In this document: positions 6,020-13,418 of the stretch, in pieces
Layout of the letters: each line of letters opens with the position of its first letter
Position numbering within the stretch: position 1 is the stretch's first letter
From: an uncultured Eubacteriales bacterium
GTDB taxonomy: Bacteria; Bacillota; Clostridia; Oscillospirales; Acutalibacteraceae
DNA: 13,418 nt
NCBI GenBank assembly: GCA_934486755.1
Contig: CAKSQT010000049.1
Coordinates: 1-13,418, forward strand
Direction of reading: 5' to 3'
The notes under the pieces: generated by a model
Database searches by the model: none
What the model was told of the DNA's origin: nothing
What the model saw: only the letters and a program-made list of their open reading frames with translations
Translations under genes and position numbers: made by a program

Positions 6020-6299
6020 TAGAGAGAGCCTCCGTTTTTTCGCGTTTTTTGTTTATGAAATAAAGTATAAGGTCCGCTCCTACCATTATAAGGTTTAATA
6101 TGTAGAACATCAATACGTACCACTTAAAGGATTCGGCGGTAAGTTTTGAAATTATACCGCAGATATATCCCGTGAAGATAAGAACCAAAAACAACAGGCT
6201 TTTGCCCTTTGTCGAGCGGGTTTTGATTGATTTTAGAACATTTGCGGGCCACGAGACCCCGAACAGTACTATCATAAATATTTCCAAGGTTTCAGACAT
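6006..6299 (-). CDS. Small 3-TM membrane protein, PQ-loop/SemiSWEET-like
   Basis: This 97-residue protein has three predicted membrane helices (about 6-22, 35-54, 63-84) and a charged C-terminal tail. The segment WPANVLKSIKTRSTKGKS at the end of helix 1 resembles the PQ-loop signature, where Pro-Gln is followed by a hydrophobic stretch and a basic Lys-Ser/Thr-x-Gly turn. Size and three-helix plan match SemiSWEET half-transporters, which work as dimers and move sugars down their gradient. Here Gln is replaced by Ala (WPAN). Its ATG overlaps the end of the GH65 gene by 8 nt, with GGAGG (6313-6309) upstream, so translation is coupled. Its place between a GH65 enzyme and an esterase supports a sugar-linked job. 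The transporter role is inference; another small membrane protein family remains possible. Confidence 0.68.
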   Translation of the reverse strand: MSETLEIFMIVLFGVSWPANVLKSIKTRSTKGKSLLFLVLIFTGYICGIISKLTAESFKWYVLMFYILNLIMVGADLILYFINKKREKTEALSNEKD

Positions 6300-8484
6300 T
6301 TTTATTATCCTCCGAATTATATTTTTTTCCGTTTACGGTTAGCCAAGCGGAAACGCTGCCATCGCATTTGACCGAAACGCCGCCGTTTTCAATATGAACA
6401 TTGAGTTTTTTGCCCTTCCAAAGTAATTTGAATGAAAGCGACTTCCATTTTCTCGGCAAATGCGGTGATATGTCAATTGTATCATCATCATAACTGACCC
6501 CTGCAAACCCGAATATCGCGGTACTCCAAGAGCCGCCGTTTGCCGCGGGGTGCGTGCCGCCGATATAAAGCGTGCCGAGATACTGTCTTGTATCGCCTGT
6601 TAAATCCACCGTCGCCGTTTTCATAAAATATTTATAAGCCCATTCGATGTTCCCGATATTTGCCGCGACTATCGCATAGGCGCAGGCGCTCAGGCTTGAA
6701 CCGCCCTCTGTATACGGCTCGTAGAACCGCCAATTCGCCTCTAAGACCTCTTTTGAATATTCTCTGCGGAACACATTAAGCATCATCAGAACGTCGGCTT
6801 GCTTTATCACCCTTGTGGTTGCCGCTATGCCCTGTCCGCACCCCCAATATTCGTTGGGGTCTATCACGCGCTTTTTTATTCCGTTCAGGTCAATATCTTC
6901 AAGGTTGAAATACCCGTCAAACTGCTCTATAATTCCGTTTCTGTCGGGAGCGGGAACATATAGGGCTTCGCCGAAGTCCTTTATCCAATCTAAGCTGTGA
7001 CTTTCTTCAAACTGTCTGTAAAATTCGGGGTATTTCGATTTGGCTTTTTCGAGAGCTGAAATGAGTATATCTACCGCTCTTTTTGCAATTTTGTTGGTGT
7101 AGGCGTTATTGTTTACGCGCTCGTGATACTCGTCGGGCCCCACAACGTCCAAAAGCTCATACCGTTTTCTGAACGGCTTTGTGTAAGCGTAGCAGTAAAA
7201 GAACCGCACACATTCATATATCATTTCAAGTCCGCCGTCGGCAAGTATTGAATATTCGCCCGATACGTTGCAGTATTCCCAAAGCCCGTAGACTGTATCG
7301 GCGCTTATGTGTATCTGTTTGTCGCGGAAATATGTTCTTATGGGGCGTTTGGTGAATACGTCGGTTATATTGAACAGCGTGCAGGCGTCGTCCCCCGTTT
7401 CCTGACTTTCCCAAGCGTAAAACGCGCCTTCGTATCCGTATTCCGCGGCTTTACGTCTTGCTCCGTCTATTGTGTTTATGCGGTATTCGGCAAGTTTTTT
7501 CGCAACTGCGGGGTTGGTAAATGAGAAAAACGGCTGCATAAACATTTCGGTATCCCAAAATGCGGCGCCCTTGTAGACCTGACCCGAAAGCCCTCTTGCG
7601 GGTATTCCGCAGGTATGATTTCCGCGCGGTGCGATAGAAATAAGCTGATAAAGGCTGTATCTAAGCGCCTTTTGCGCTTCGTCGTCGCCCTCAATCACGA
7701 CGTCGGACATATCCCATATTTCCTCCCACCTTGACTTGTGATTTTCTAAGAGTTCGCCGTACCCGAGCGCCGCGCTTTTTTCAAAATCGGAATGTCGGTT
7801 TTCAAAATCCTTGCCCCAATAAACGCCGAACAGCTTTTTGAAATTATAGGGTTTTTCGGGGGATATATCCACTGTCAATCCGTTTTGCGAATTGAGATTT
7901 TTGTCGGACAAAAGCGTGCATACCGCAAGTTGCGTTTTGGTTTCAACCGTTTCGCACTCGACTGTAAATATATCTTTTTTTGTTACGGTAAAATGAGGAC
8001 CGTTAATGTCCCATACGCCGCAGTTTGTGTCTGTTTTCAGAGTGACGGTTATCGGTTTGTCGGCGGATACGGTATAGCTCAGCCCGCCGATATGTTCGTC
8101 CGACATACTTAAAAAGCGTTCCGCAGTAACGGTGACCGATGCGCCGCCCTCGTTAAAAGAGGTGGTTCTTCGGTGTACGCCGTGCCGAATATCAAGTGTG
8201 CGAGAATGTGCGCACGGGCACCTTGTCAGCAGGCTGACTTCTTCGCCGTTTATATACAGCTTGGTGAAAAACGGGTCGGGCGCATTTACCGACTCACGCC
8301 ACGAATCGCCGTTTTTGTCAAACAGCCCCGCTAAATTGAGCGCCGTCAGTTCCTTTTTGCCGAACTCCTCAAAGGTTCCCCTGTAACCCATATAGCCGTT
8401 TGCTATAAGATATTTACTGCCGTTCTGCGCCGTGTTGCCGTAATCGTAATTATCTTCGCTTATAATCCATTCGTTGTTTTTCAT
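6292..8484 (-). CDS. GH65 family glycoside phosphorylase or hydrolase (kojibiose/maltose phosphorylase-like)
   Basis: This 730-residue enzyme has the family order: N-terminal beta-sandwich (about 1-250), linker, (alpha/alpha)6 catalytic barrel (about 265-650) and C-terminal beta domain. Family motifs seen are FWDTEMFMQP (309-318), the catalytic acid region DVVGPDEYHE (446-455, Glu452), KQADVLM (561-567) and GGTHPAANGGSW. GH65 enzymes split alpha-glucosides such as maltose, kojibiose, nigerose, trehalose or glucosylglycerol with inversion, mostly using phosphate. The usual phosphate-site pattern is, as I recall, T-x-H-x-S-S-L-S. Here it reads YTEGGSSLS (591-599), with Gly594 where the His is expected and Glu593 beside it. 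Substrate and even mechanism are therefore open. There is no signal peptide. The start codon shares ATGA with the stop of the preceding gene, and AAGGGG lies upstream. Confidence 0.9.
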   Translation of the reverse strand: MKNNEWIISEDNYDYGNTAQNGSKYLIANGYMGYRGTFEEFGKKELTALNLAGLFDKNGDSWRESVNAPDPFFTKLYINGEEVSLLTRCPCAHSRTLDIRHGVHRRTTSFNEGGASVTVTAERFLSMSDEHIGGLSYTVSADKPITVTLKTDTNCGVWDINGPHFTVTKKDIFTVECETVETKTQLAVCTLLSDKNLNSQNGLTVDISPEKPYNFKKLFGVYWGKDFENRHSDFEKSAALGYGELLENHKSRWEEIWDMSDVVIEGDDEAQKALRYSLYQLISIAPRGNHTCGIPARGLSGQVYKGAAFWDTEMFMQPFFSFTNPAVAKKLAEYRINTIDGARRKAAEYGYEGAFYAWESQETGDDACTLFNITDVFTKRPIRTYFRDKQIHISADTVYGLWEYCNVSGEYSILADGGLEMIYECVRFFYCYAYTKPFRKRYELLDVVGPDEYHERVNNNAYTNKIAKRAVDILISALEKAKSKYPEFYRQFEESHSLDWIKDFGEALYVPAPDRNGIIEQFDGYFNLEDIDLNGIKKRVIDPNEYWGCGQGIAATTRVIKQADVLMMLNVFRREYSKEVLEANWRFYEPYTEGGSSLSACAYAIVAANIGNIEWAYKYFMKTATVDLTGDTRQYLGTLYIGGTHPAANGGSWSTAIFGFAGVSYDDDTIDISPHLPRKWKSLSFKLLWKGKKLNVHIENGGVSVKCDGSVSAWLTVNGKKYNSEDNKNV

Positions 8485-10850
8485 TCAAAACCGCCCCTTA
8501 TAATTTCAAGTTTTTTAACGCCGCTGCCGTTTATCACGGCGGTTTTTGTATCGCCGCTCGGTCTTAATACGGTTACCTTGCCGTCAACCAAAATTTCGCC
8601 GACGTTTCCCGCTACTGCAAGCACGGCGTGATACGGTATTTCTACATTGCAGACTATTTTTTCCGCGTCCGCCTGAAAGTTCAGTATCTTTGCCGAATTA
8701 AATCTCACTATCTGCGGAAAGTCGGGTTTTTCTTGGGTTTTTTCAACTAAAACGGTGTTTTTATCGCGCAAAAGGTCAAAGGGTATGCGGTTGGTGCTTC
8801 TAAGCTCGGTTCCGTTTACCGTGATTTTCTTTGTATATCTGCCGACGCCGAATATTTCAACGTCAAACTTACGGTTTAACATAAAGAGATTTTTTACCGA
8901 TACGTCACGGTATGAATGGGGGAATACCGTAACGCCGAACGCGTCGAAATCAAGCCCGTAAACGCCGCGGACGACCGACTGATAAAATGCGCGGTAGTTA
9001 TACTGCTGCCAAGCGCCGCAACACATATTCCAATCGTCGAAATCGGGGTTTGCGTTGTCGCAGTAGCAGTCTATCCCCTCGGGAACGGTCAGCCGCTCGC
9101 TCCAATAGGATACCCAACCGACGTATTTTTCCAAAAGCGCTCGGTCATCAGCTGACTGTATACATCGGATATAAAAATCGGCGTTGTATACGGGCCACCA
9201 ACAGTGCATCTGATTGGCGTCGCCGTCATAGGCGGGGTCGTTTTTGTTAATGGGTCTTATGCCGTTTTCGCTGACAAAATTTTTCTTGAAATACTCTGTC
9301 AGCGCTTCGCAGCGCGGATAAATTATATCGGAAACAAATTCGTTTTCAATGCGGGCAAGGTAGGGCGAATATATATCCGCTTTGTCGCCTGTTTTGCTGT
9401 CAACGGCAGACGAATAAAACCCCTCGTTATCATCAAAAAACAGTGGGTCTGCGTTTTCTTCAAATTTATTCATTATCGGAGTTATGCGCTCGGCGGTTTC
9501 GGCGTCGCCCTTTATATAAGCCAACACCTGCATAGAGCGAAAGGCAATATAGGTCTGAATATTCTCTTTAAACCCGTAAGCGTCGGCGGAGGAGTGTGTC
9601 GCGGCAAAGGCGGAGGAATAATCAAACTCCGCAGACATACCCGTTTTGAACATACCGCTCTTTTCGTCATACGCTTTAAGGGTGTTTTCAAAAATCTTTT
9701 TTGCGAAAGCATAGGCGCTGTCTTTAAGGACGCCGCCGCCCGAAACGTAGCAGTAGAGGTAGGCTATAAAGAAAATATTTGCGCCTATTTTAAATCCGTC
9801 GGTCTTATGCAGGTTCTTGCCGTCATTGCCGTAGGCGCAGACGACGGGAATGTCGGCGCTTACCGCATAGTCGATTATTTTTCCGCTGTATTCATTGTCA
9901 CCCCAAAATGCGAGAGAATCAGCCTCGGTCACCGAGTCGCTTCCCCAGGCGAAATAGTGCTTTGTGCTGGCGCGCAGAACTCCCGAAAGCTCGCGCACTT
10001 TGAGCGATTCGTTATAAAGCGGAGCAAGGCTCATAAAATTATCAACGGCTTTATCGCCCGTATTAAACGCGGGAGCCTTTTGAGCGGCGGTCTTATAGTC
10101 GGCAAGACGTTCGCTTATTATTCTTTTGTAATCCTCGGCGGCATTTTTGCAGTTCTCCTCTGCCTTGATTTCGTCGGGCGCAAAGGAAACCGCCCATACA
10201 TACTCGGTATTCGGACTTATATTTTCAAAGTAAAAATCATATTTTGTATTGCGTTTGGTTATTCTAAGCGCCGAGCGGCGATTAGACGTCATCGCTATGC
10301 AGGTGTCACAGCCGTTTTCGCAAAAAGATGTTTTATAAACGCCGCTTTCCGAGCGGAAAACGCCCCATACTCTCTCGCCGCCCGAAAGCTGGGGATTTTT
10401 AAAATCTCTTTCGAGGTTTTGCGGGGTGAAAAACGCGTTTTTCTTTATTTCAAAACGGTACTTGCATTTTTCCGTCAGCATATCGGGCGTTTTAAGAATA
10501 ATTATTATGCTGTTGTTCACCGTGTAGAACGAAAAACGGAAGTTACAGCCGTCCGCACTCCATTCGCCCTCAAATCCCAAGGGCAGCATCTGTGTATTTT
10601 TGAGTTCAAGCCCGAAATTTTTGTCCTCGGTTTCAATATAAAAGCCTGTCGCTTTGAGAAAATTTTTGCGGAATACAATATTGCTCCCCGAGCCGTTCGG
10701 ATTAAAATATCTTATCTCACTTACGGCATTGTCGGTTATCTCAGCCATTACCCGCTCGTCGCAAAAAAGTCTCGGCTGCCACGGCAGACCGTTTTCGCAT
10801 ATTACCGCGCCGTTTTCACGGTTTGCGGTATATTTGTTTGCACTCTGCAT
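8481..10850 (-). CDS. Putative (alpha/alpha)6-barrel glycoside hydrolase/phosphorylase-like protein
   Basis: This 789-residue protein has no signal peptide. Its architecture is that of six-hairpin carbohydrate enzymes: a beta-sandwich at about 1-255, a helical barrel at about 260-640 and a beta-rich C-terminal region (640-789). Barrel landmarks are HYFAWGSDSVTEADSLAFWG (298-317), the acidic DPAYDGDANQMHCWWP segment (538-553) and WNMCCGAWQQYNYRAF (607-622). These resemble active-site loops of GH65, GH94, GH63 or GH78 clans, but I cannot place it in one family. It is the first gene of the leftward operon and overlaps the GH65 gene by 4 nt (ATGA), so the two are made together and probably act on the same oligosaccharide. 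The start is fixed by AAAGGGG upstream of the ATG at 10850. A long plus-strand open frame over this gene is a shadow. Confidence 0.78.
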   Translation of the reverse strand: MQSANKYTANRENGAVICENGLPWQPRLFCDERVMAEITDNAVSEIRYFNPNGSGSNIVFRKNFLKATGFYIETEDKNFGLELKNTQMLPLGFEGEWSADGCNFRFSFYTVNNSIIIILKTPDMLTEKCKYRFEIKKNAFFTPQNLERDFKNPQLSGGERVWGVFRSESGVYKTSFCENGCDTCIAMTSNRRSALRITKRNTKYDFYFENISPNTEYVWAVSFAPDEIKAEENCKNAAEDYKRIISERLADYKTAAQKAPAFNTGDKAVDNFMSLAPLYNESLKVRELSGVLRASTKHYFAWGSDSVTEADSLAFWGDNEYSGKIIDYAVSADIPVVCAYGNDGKNLHKTDGFKIGANIFFIAYLYCYVSGGGVLKDSAYAFAKKIFENTLKAYDEKSGMFKTGMSAEFDYSSAFAATHSSADAYGFKENIQTYIAFRSMQVLAYIKGDAETAERITPIMNKFEENADPLFFDDNEGFYSSAVDSKTGDKADIYSPYLARIENEFVSDIIYPRCEALTEYFKKNFVSENGIRPINKNDPAYDGDANQMHCWWPVYNADFYIRCIQSADDRALLEKYVGWVSYWSERLTVPEGIDCYCDNANPDFDDWNMCCGAWQQYNYRAFYQSVVRGVYGLDFDAFGVTVFPHSYRDVSVKNLFMLNRKFDVEIFGVGRYTKKITVNGTELRSTNRIPFDLLRDKNTVLVEKTQEKPDFPQIVRFNSAKILNFQADAEKIVCNVEIPYHAVLAVAGNVGEILVDGKVTVLRPSGDTKTAVINGSGVKKLEIIRGGFE

Positions 10851-10891
10851 TGAAGTTCCCCTTTCAATAATGCGTCCGTATTTTTAACCAC

Positions 10892-10919
10892 ATTATATTA
10901 CGGTTTTTTTCAAAATCAA
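10892..10919 (-). promoter_or_regulatory. Promoter of the leftward carbohydrate operon
   Basis: On the minus strand this is TTGATT (10919-10914), a 16-bp spacer and a perfect TATAAT (10897-10892). Transcription would start near 10885, about 35 nt upstream of the first ATG. Confidence 0.65.
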
Positions 10920-10921
10920 TG

Positions 10922-10952
10922 CACTATATTATCCAAAAATTACACTATATTA
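10922..10952 (-). promoter_or_regulatory. Tandem 10-bp direct repeats next to the operon promoter
   Basis: TAATATAGTG occurs twice on the minus strand (10931-10922 and 10952-10943), with starts 21 bp apart, two helical turns. The inner copy ends 2 bp from the -35 box. Direct repeats at this spacing abutting -35 are typical of AraC-type activators. No regulator gene is in the window, so this is inference. Confidence 0.45.
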
Positions 10953-10975
10953 ACCGTTTTTGAGGATTTTAAGAG

Positions 10976-11021
10976 ATATATCAAATTTTTTGACATCTGA
11001 TATCAAAAAAATTTGATATAT
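10976..11021. promoter_or_regulatory. Paired palindromic operator candidates upstream of feoAB
   Basis: Two related palindromes stand side by side: TATCAAA-TTT-TTTGACA (10979-10995) and TATCAAA-AAAA-TTTGATA (11001-11018). Together they form a larger inverted repeat over 10976-11021. They lie just upstream of the feoAB -35 box and overlap a second possible -35, TTGACA (10990-10995). Iron-responsive Fur or DtxR-type control would suit the downstream gene, but the motif is not one I can assign to a regulator. Confidence 0.45.
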
Positions 11022-11049
11022 TGAAACGCGGCGCTTATTGTGGTATTAT
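11021..11049 (+). promoter_or_regulatory. Promoter of feoAB
   Basis: TTGAAA (11021-11026), 17 bp, then TATTAT (11044-11049) gives a near-consensus vegetative promoter. The start would be near 11056, about 19 nt before the ATG and just ahead of the G-rich ribosome binding site at 11061-11066. Confidence 0.7.
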
Positions 11050-11074
11050 ATTGCTAATACGGGGGGATTGGAAA

Positions 11075-13418
11075 ATGACTTTGAAAGAGCTTAAAGTCGG
11101 CGAGAGCGCCGTTATTGAAAAGGTCGGCGGCGAGGGGAGCCTGCGCCAGCATTTTTTGGATATGGGCGTGATACCGGGAGCGGAGATAACGCTTGAAAAA
11201 TTTGCACCGATGGGCGACCCTATGGAGCTGCGTATTCACAGTTATGAGCTGACTCTGCGCCTTGCGGACGCAGGAAAGATCGAGATACAGCCGATAAAAT
11301 CAGGCTCGCAAAGCAGGGAGGAGCCGCGCTGTATACCGCCGATAATATCCGCCCACCCAGGGCTCGGCGAGGACGGCATATATCACGACAAAAGCGAAGA
11401 AAAGCCTCTGCCGAAAGGCACGGTTCTTACCTTTGCGCTTGCGGGTAATCAGAACTGCGGTAAGACCACGCTTTTCAATCAGCTTACGGGCGCAAATCAG
11501 CACGTCGGCAATTTCCCGGGCGTTACCGTTGACCGCAAGAGCGGTGCGATAAAGGGTCACGAAAACTCCCTTGTCACCGACTTGCCAGGTATATATTCGC
11601 TGTCGCCCTACACCTCGGAGGAGATAGTTTCAAGACAGTTCATTCTTGACGAAAAGCCGAAAGGCATTATAAATATAGTTGACGCGACCAATATAGAACG
11701 CAACCTTTATCTAACGTTACAGCTTATGGAGCTTGATACACCGATGGTGCTGGCGCTCAATATGATGGACGAGGTGCGCGCCAACGGCGGCACGGTGCTG
11801 ATAAACGATATGGAAAAACTGCTCGGAATACCCGTAATTCCCATTTCGGCAAGCAAAAACGAGGGTGTTGACGAGCTTATAAGGCACGCGGTTCACGTGG
11901 CGGAGTACGCCGAAAAACCGCGCCGTACAGACTTTTGCCGTGACGGCGGTCCGAGGGGCGCGGTACATAGGGCAATTCACAGCATAATGCACCTGATAGA
12001 GGATCACGCCGCGCGGGCGGGGATACCTCTGCGTTTTGCGGCGGGCAAGCTGATAGAGGGCGACAGCCGCGTTCTTGAAAGGCTCTGCCTTGATAAAAAC
12101 GAGTCGGAAACGGTTGAACATATTATTTTACAGATGGAGCAGGAGCGCGGACTTGACCGAGCCGCCGCTATGGCGGATATGCGGTTTGCGTTTATAACCG
12201 AGCTTTGCGGAAAGACGGTAATAAAACCGAAAGAAAGCCGCGAGCATTTGCGCAGCCGCAAAATAGATATGCTTCTCACGGGCAAATACACGGCGCTTCC
12301 GTCCTTTGTGCTGATAATGGCGCTTGTGTTTTATCTGACGTTTAACGTCATAGGCTCGTCCCTGCAAAATCTGCTTCAAATCGGAATATATAAGCTGACC
12401 GATATTGTAAACGGCGCGCTTACCGCAGGAGGCGTCAATGAAATAATACGGTCGCTGATAATTGACGGCGTGTTTACGGGCGTGGGAAGCGTGGTCAGCT
12501 TTGTGCCGATAATAGTTGTGCTGTTCTTCTTCCTGTCGCTGCTTGAAGACAGCGGTTATATGGCGCGCGTAGCATTCGTTACCGACAAATTGTTAAGAAA
12601 GATCGGTCTTTCGGGCAGGAGCATTGTGCCTATGCTCATAGGCTTCGGCTGTACCGTGCCTGGTGTTATGGCGAGCAGAACGCTGCCCTCCCAGCGCGAC
12701 CGCAGAATGACGGTTATCCTTACGCCGTTTATGAGCTGTACGGCGAAACTGCCTATTTACGGATTTTTTATTCAGAATTTTTTCCCCGCATACAGCGGAA
12801 TTATTATGGTAAGCATATACCTTTTGGGCATTGCAGTGGGTATTCTTGTTGCGCTTATATCAAAAAACACCGTGTTCAAGGGCGAGGCGGTGCCGTTTGT
12901 AATGGAACTGCCGAACTACCGTATGCCAGGCGCAAAAAACGTTCTGATGTTGCTTTGGGACAAGGCGAGAGACTTTTTAAGCCGCGCGTTTTCAATCATA
13001 TTTTTGGCGTCGCTTATTGTTTGGTTCTTGCAGACCTTTGATTTCAGGCTTAATATAGTATCCGATTCAAAGGACAGCATACTTGCTGTGCTTGCAGGGT
13101 TTATTGCGCCGATATTCGCCCCGATAGGGCTTAACGATTGGCGGCTTGTAACCGCCCTGACCGCAGGATTTATGGCAAAGGAAAGCGTTGTTTCAACCCT
13201 TGAAGTGCTTACCGCGGGAATGGGCATAACCGCGATGATGTCAGCCCCGTCCGCAGTCAGTATGCTTGTCTTCTGCCTGCTTTACACACCGTGTATCGCC
13301 GCGGTGGCTTCAATAAAGCGCGAGCTTGGCGGAAAATGGGCGGCAATAATAGTCGCCGAACAGTGCGCAATAGCGTGGGTCTGCGCCCTGCTAGCCCGCA
13401 CCGGCTGCATACTTTGCG
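11075..13418 (+). CDS. feoB: FeoA-FeoB fusion ferrous iron transporter (3' end outside window)
   Basis: The frame stays open for 781 codons to the window edge. Residues 1-75 are a FeoA SH3-like domain (LRQHFLDMGVIPGAEI), then a linker of about 40 residues. The FeoB G-domain follows: G1 GNQNCGKTT (124-132), G3 DLPGIYSLSP (169-178), G4 NMMDE (229-233), G5 SASKNEG. The membrane part has the two gate motifs, FGCTVPGVMASRTL (about 524-537) and PFMSCTAKLPIY (about 551-562), plus GFMAKESVVSTL near the end. FeoB imports Fe(II) across the cytoplasmic membrane with GTP hydrolysis. Pro in the usual GNPN is Gln here. The start ATG 11075 follows GGGGGG (11061-11066). It is divergent from the sugar operon and sits behind paired palindromes, so iron-dependent control is likely. 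Only the last C-terminal part should be missing. Confidence 0.95.
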   Translation, partial: MTLKELKVGESAVIEKVGGEGSLRQHFLDMGVIPGAEITLEKFAPMGDPMELRIHSYELTLRLADAGKIEIQPIKSGSQSREEPRCIPPIISAHPGLGEDGIYHDKSEEKPLPKGTVLTFALAGNQNCGKTTLFNQLTGANQHVGNFPGVTVDRKSGAIKGHENSLVTDLPGIYSLSPYTSEEIVSRQFILDEKPKGIINIVDATNIERNLYLTLQLMELDTPMVLALNMMDEVRANGGTVLINDMEKLLGIPVIPISASKNEGVDELIRHAVHVAEYAEKPRRTDFCRDGGPRGAVHRAIHSIMHLIEDHAARAGIPLRFAAGKLIEGDSRVLERLCLDKNESETVEHIILQMEQERGLDRAAAMADMRFAFITELCGKTVIKPKESREHLRSRKIDMLLTGKYTALPSFVLIMALVFYLTFNVIGSSLQNLLQIGIYKLTDIVNGALTAGGVNEIIRSLIIDGVFTGVGSVVSFVPIIVVLFFFLSLLEDSGYMARVAFVTDKLLRKIGLSGRSIVPMLIGFGCTVPGVMASRTLPSQRDRRMTVILTPFMSCTAKLPIYGFFIQNFFPAYSGIIMVSIYLLGIAVGILVALISKNTVFKGEAVPFVMELPNYRMPGAKNVLMLLWDKARDFLSRAFSIIFLASLIVWFLQTFDFRLNIVSDSKDSILAVLAGFIAPIFAPIGLNDWRLVTALTAGFMAKESVVSTLEVLTAGMGITAMMSAPSAVSMLVFCLLYTPCIAAVASIKRELGGKWAAIIVAEQCAIAWVCALLARTGCILC

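Noticed and set aside
9204..10853. 549-codon plus-strand open frame
   Set aside because: It lies fully antisense to the 789-residue barrel enzyme, has no ribosome binding site, and its product is a basic, unstructured-looking sequence. The minus-strand frame has a promoter, a ribosome binding site and coupling to its neighbour.
11300..12379. Several minus-strand frames of 83-134 codons
   Set aside because: They are shadows of the continuous plus-strand feoAB frame, which carries all GTPase and membrane motifs.

Overview
The window looks like a chromosomal piece of a low-to-mid-GC Firmicute, most likely a gut-type Clostridia member (Oscillospirales or Lachnospirales-like). The reasons are the strong GGAGG/AAGGGG ribosome binding sites, a YjdF-type gene behind a candidate yjdF-motif leader, a FeoA-FeoB fusion, and an intergenic repeat of a kind I associate with gut Clostridia. 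No species can be named from the sequence alone.

Layout. (1) 1-341 is the 3' end of a 23S rRNA gene, followed by a strong rRNA-operon terminator with no 5S gene between them. (2) 530-1136 is a yjdF unit: structured leader, YjdF protein and terminator. (3) 1085-1387 is an intergenic stretch with a degenerate palindromic repeat and a good promoter. (4) 1388-5143 is a candidate phase-variable module. It holds a small serine recombinase, a short segment flanked by two inverted copies of a 20-bp recombinase-type site, a large SLH-like lipoprotein, and a single-pass membrane protein. (5) 5258-10850 is a tightly coupled leftward operon of four genes with overlapping ends: an (alpha/alpha)6-barrel carbohydrate enzyme, a GH65 enzyme, a 3-TM PQ-loop/SemiSWEET-like protein and an alpha/beta-hydrolase esterase. 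(6) 10851-11074 is a divergent control region with promoters and operator-like repeats for both sides. (7) 11075 to the window end is a FeoA-FeoB ferrous iron transporter, cut off by the window edge.

The most interesting object is at 1994-2158. Two inverted 20-bp sites matching at 19 of 20 positions, each with a central GT/AC dinucleotide, lie directly between the serine recombinase and the lipoprotein. The 119 bp between them carries a near-consensus promoter (TTGAAA, 17 bp, TAAAAT) that points away from the lipoprotein in this assembly. Inversion would place it about 60 bp upstream of the lipoprotein start codon. In the present orientation its transcript runs straight into the long perfect hairpin of the left site, which on that strand is followed by a T-rich tract. 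So the segment reads as an OFF state of an invertible promoter with a built-in terminator. This is inference from sequence and would need read-level or PCR evidence of the other orientation.

The leftward operon suggests uptake and breakdown of an alpha-glucoside, possibly an acylated one. Its exact substrate cannot be read from the sequence. The GH65 member departs from the usual phosphorylase phosphate-binding motif, and no beta-phosphoglucomutase gene is present in the operon.
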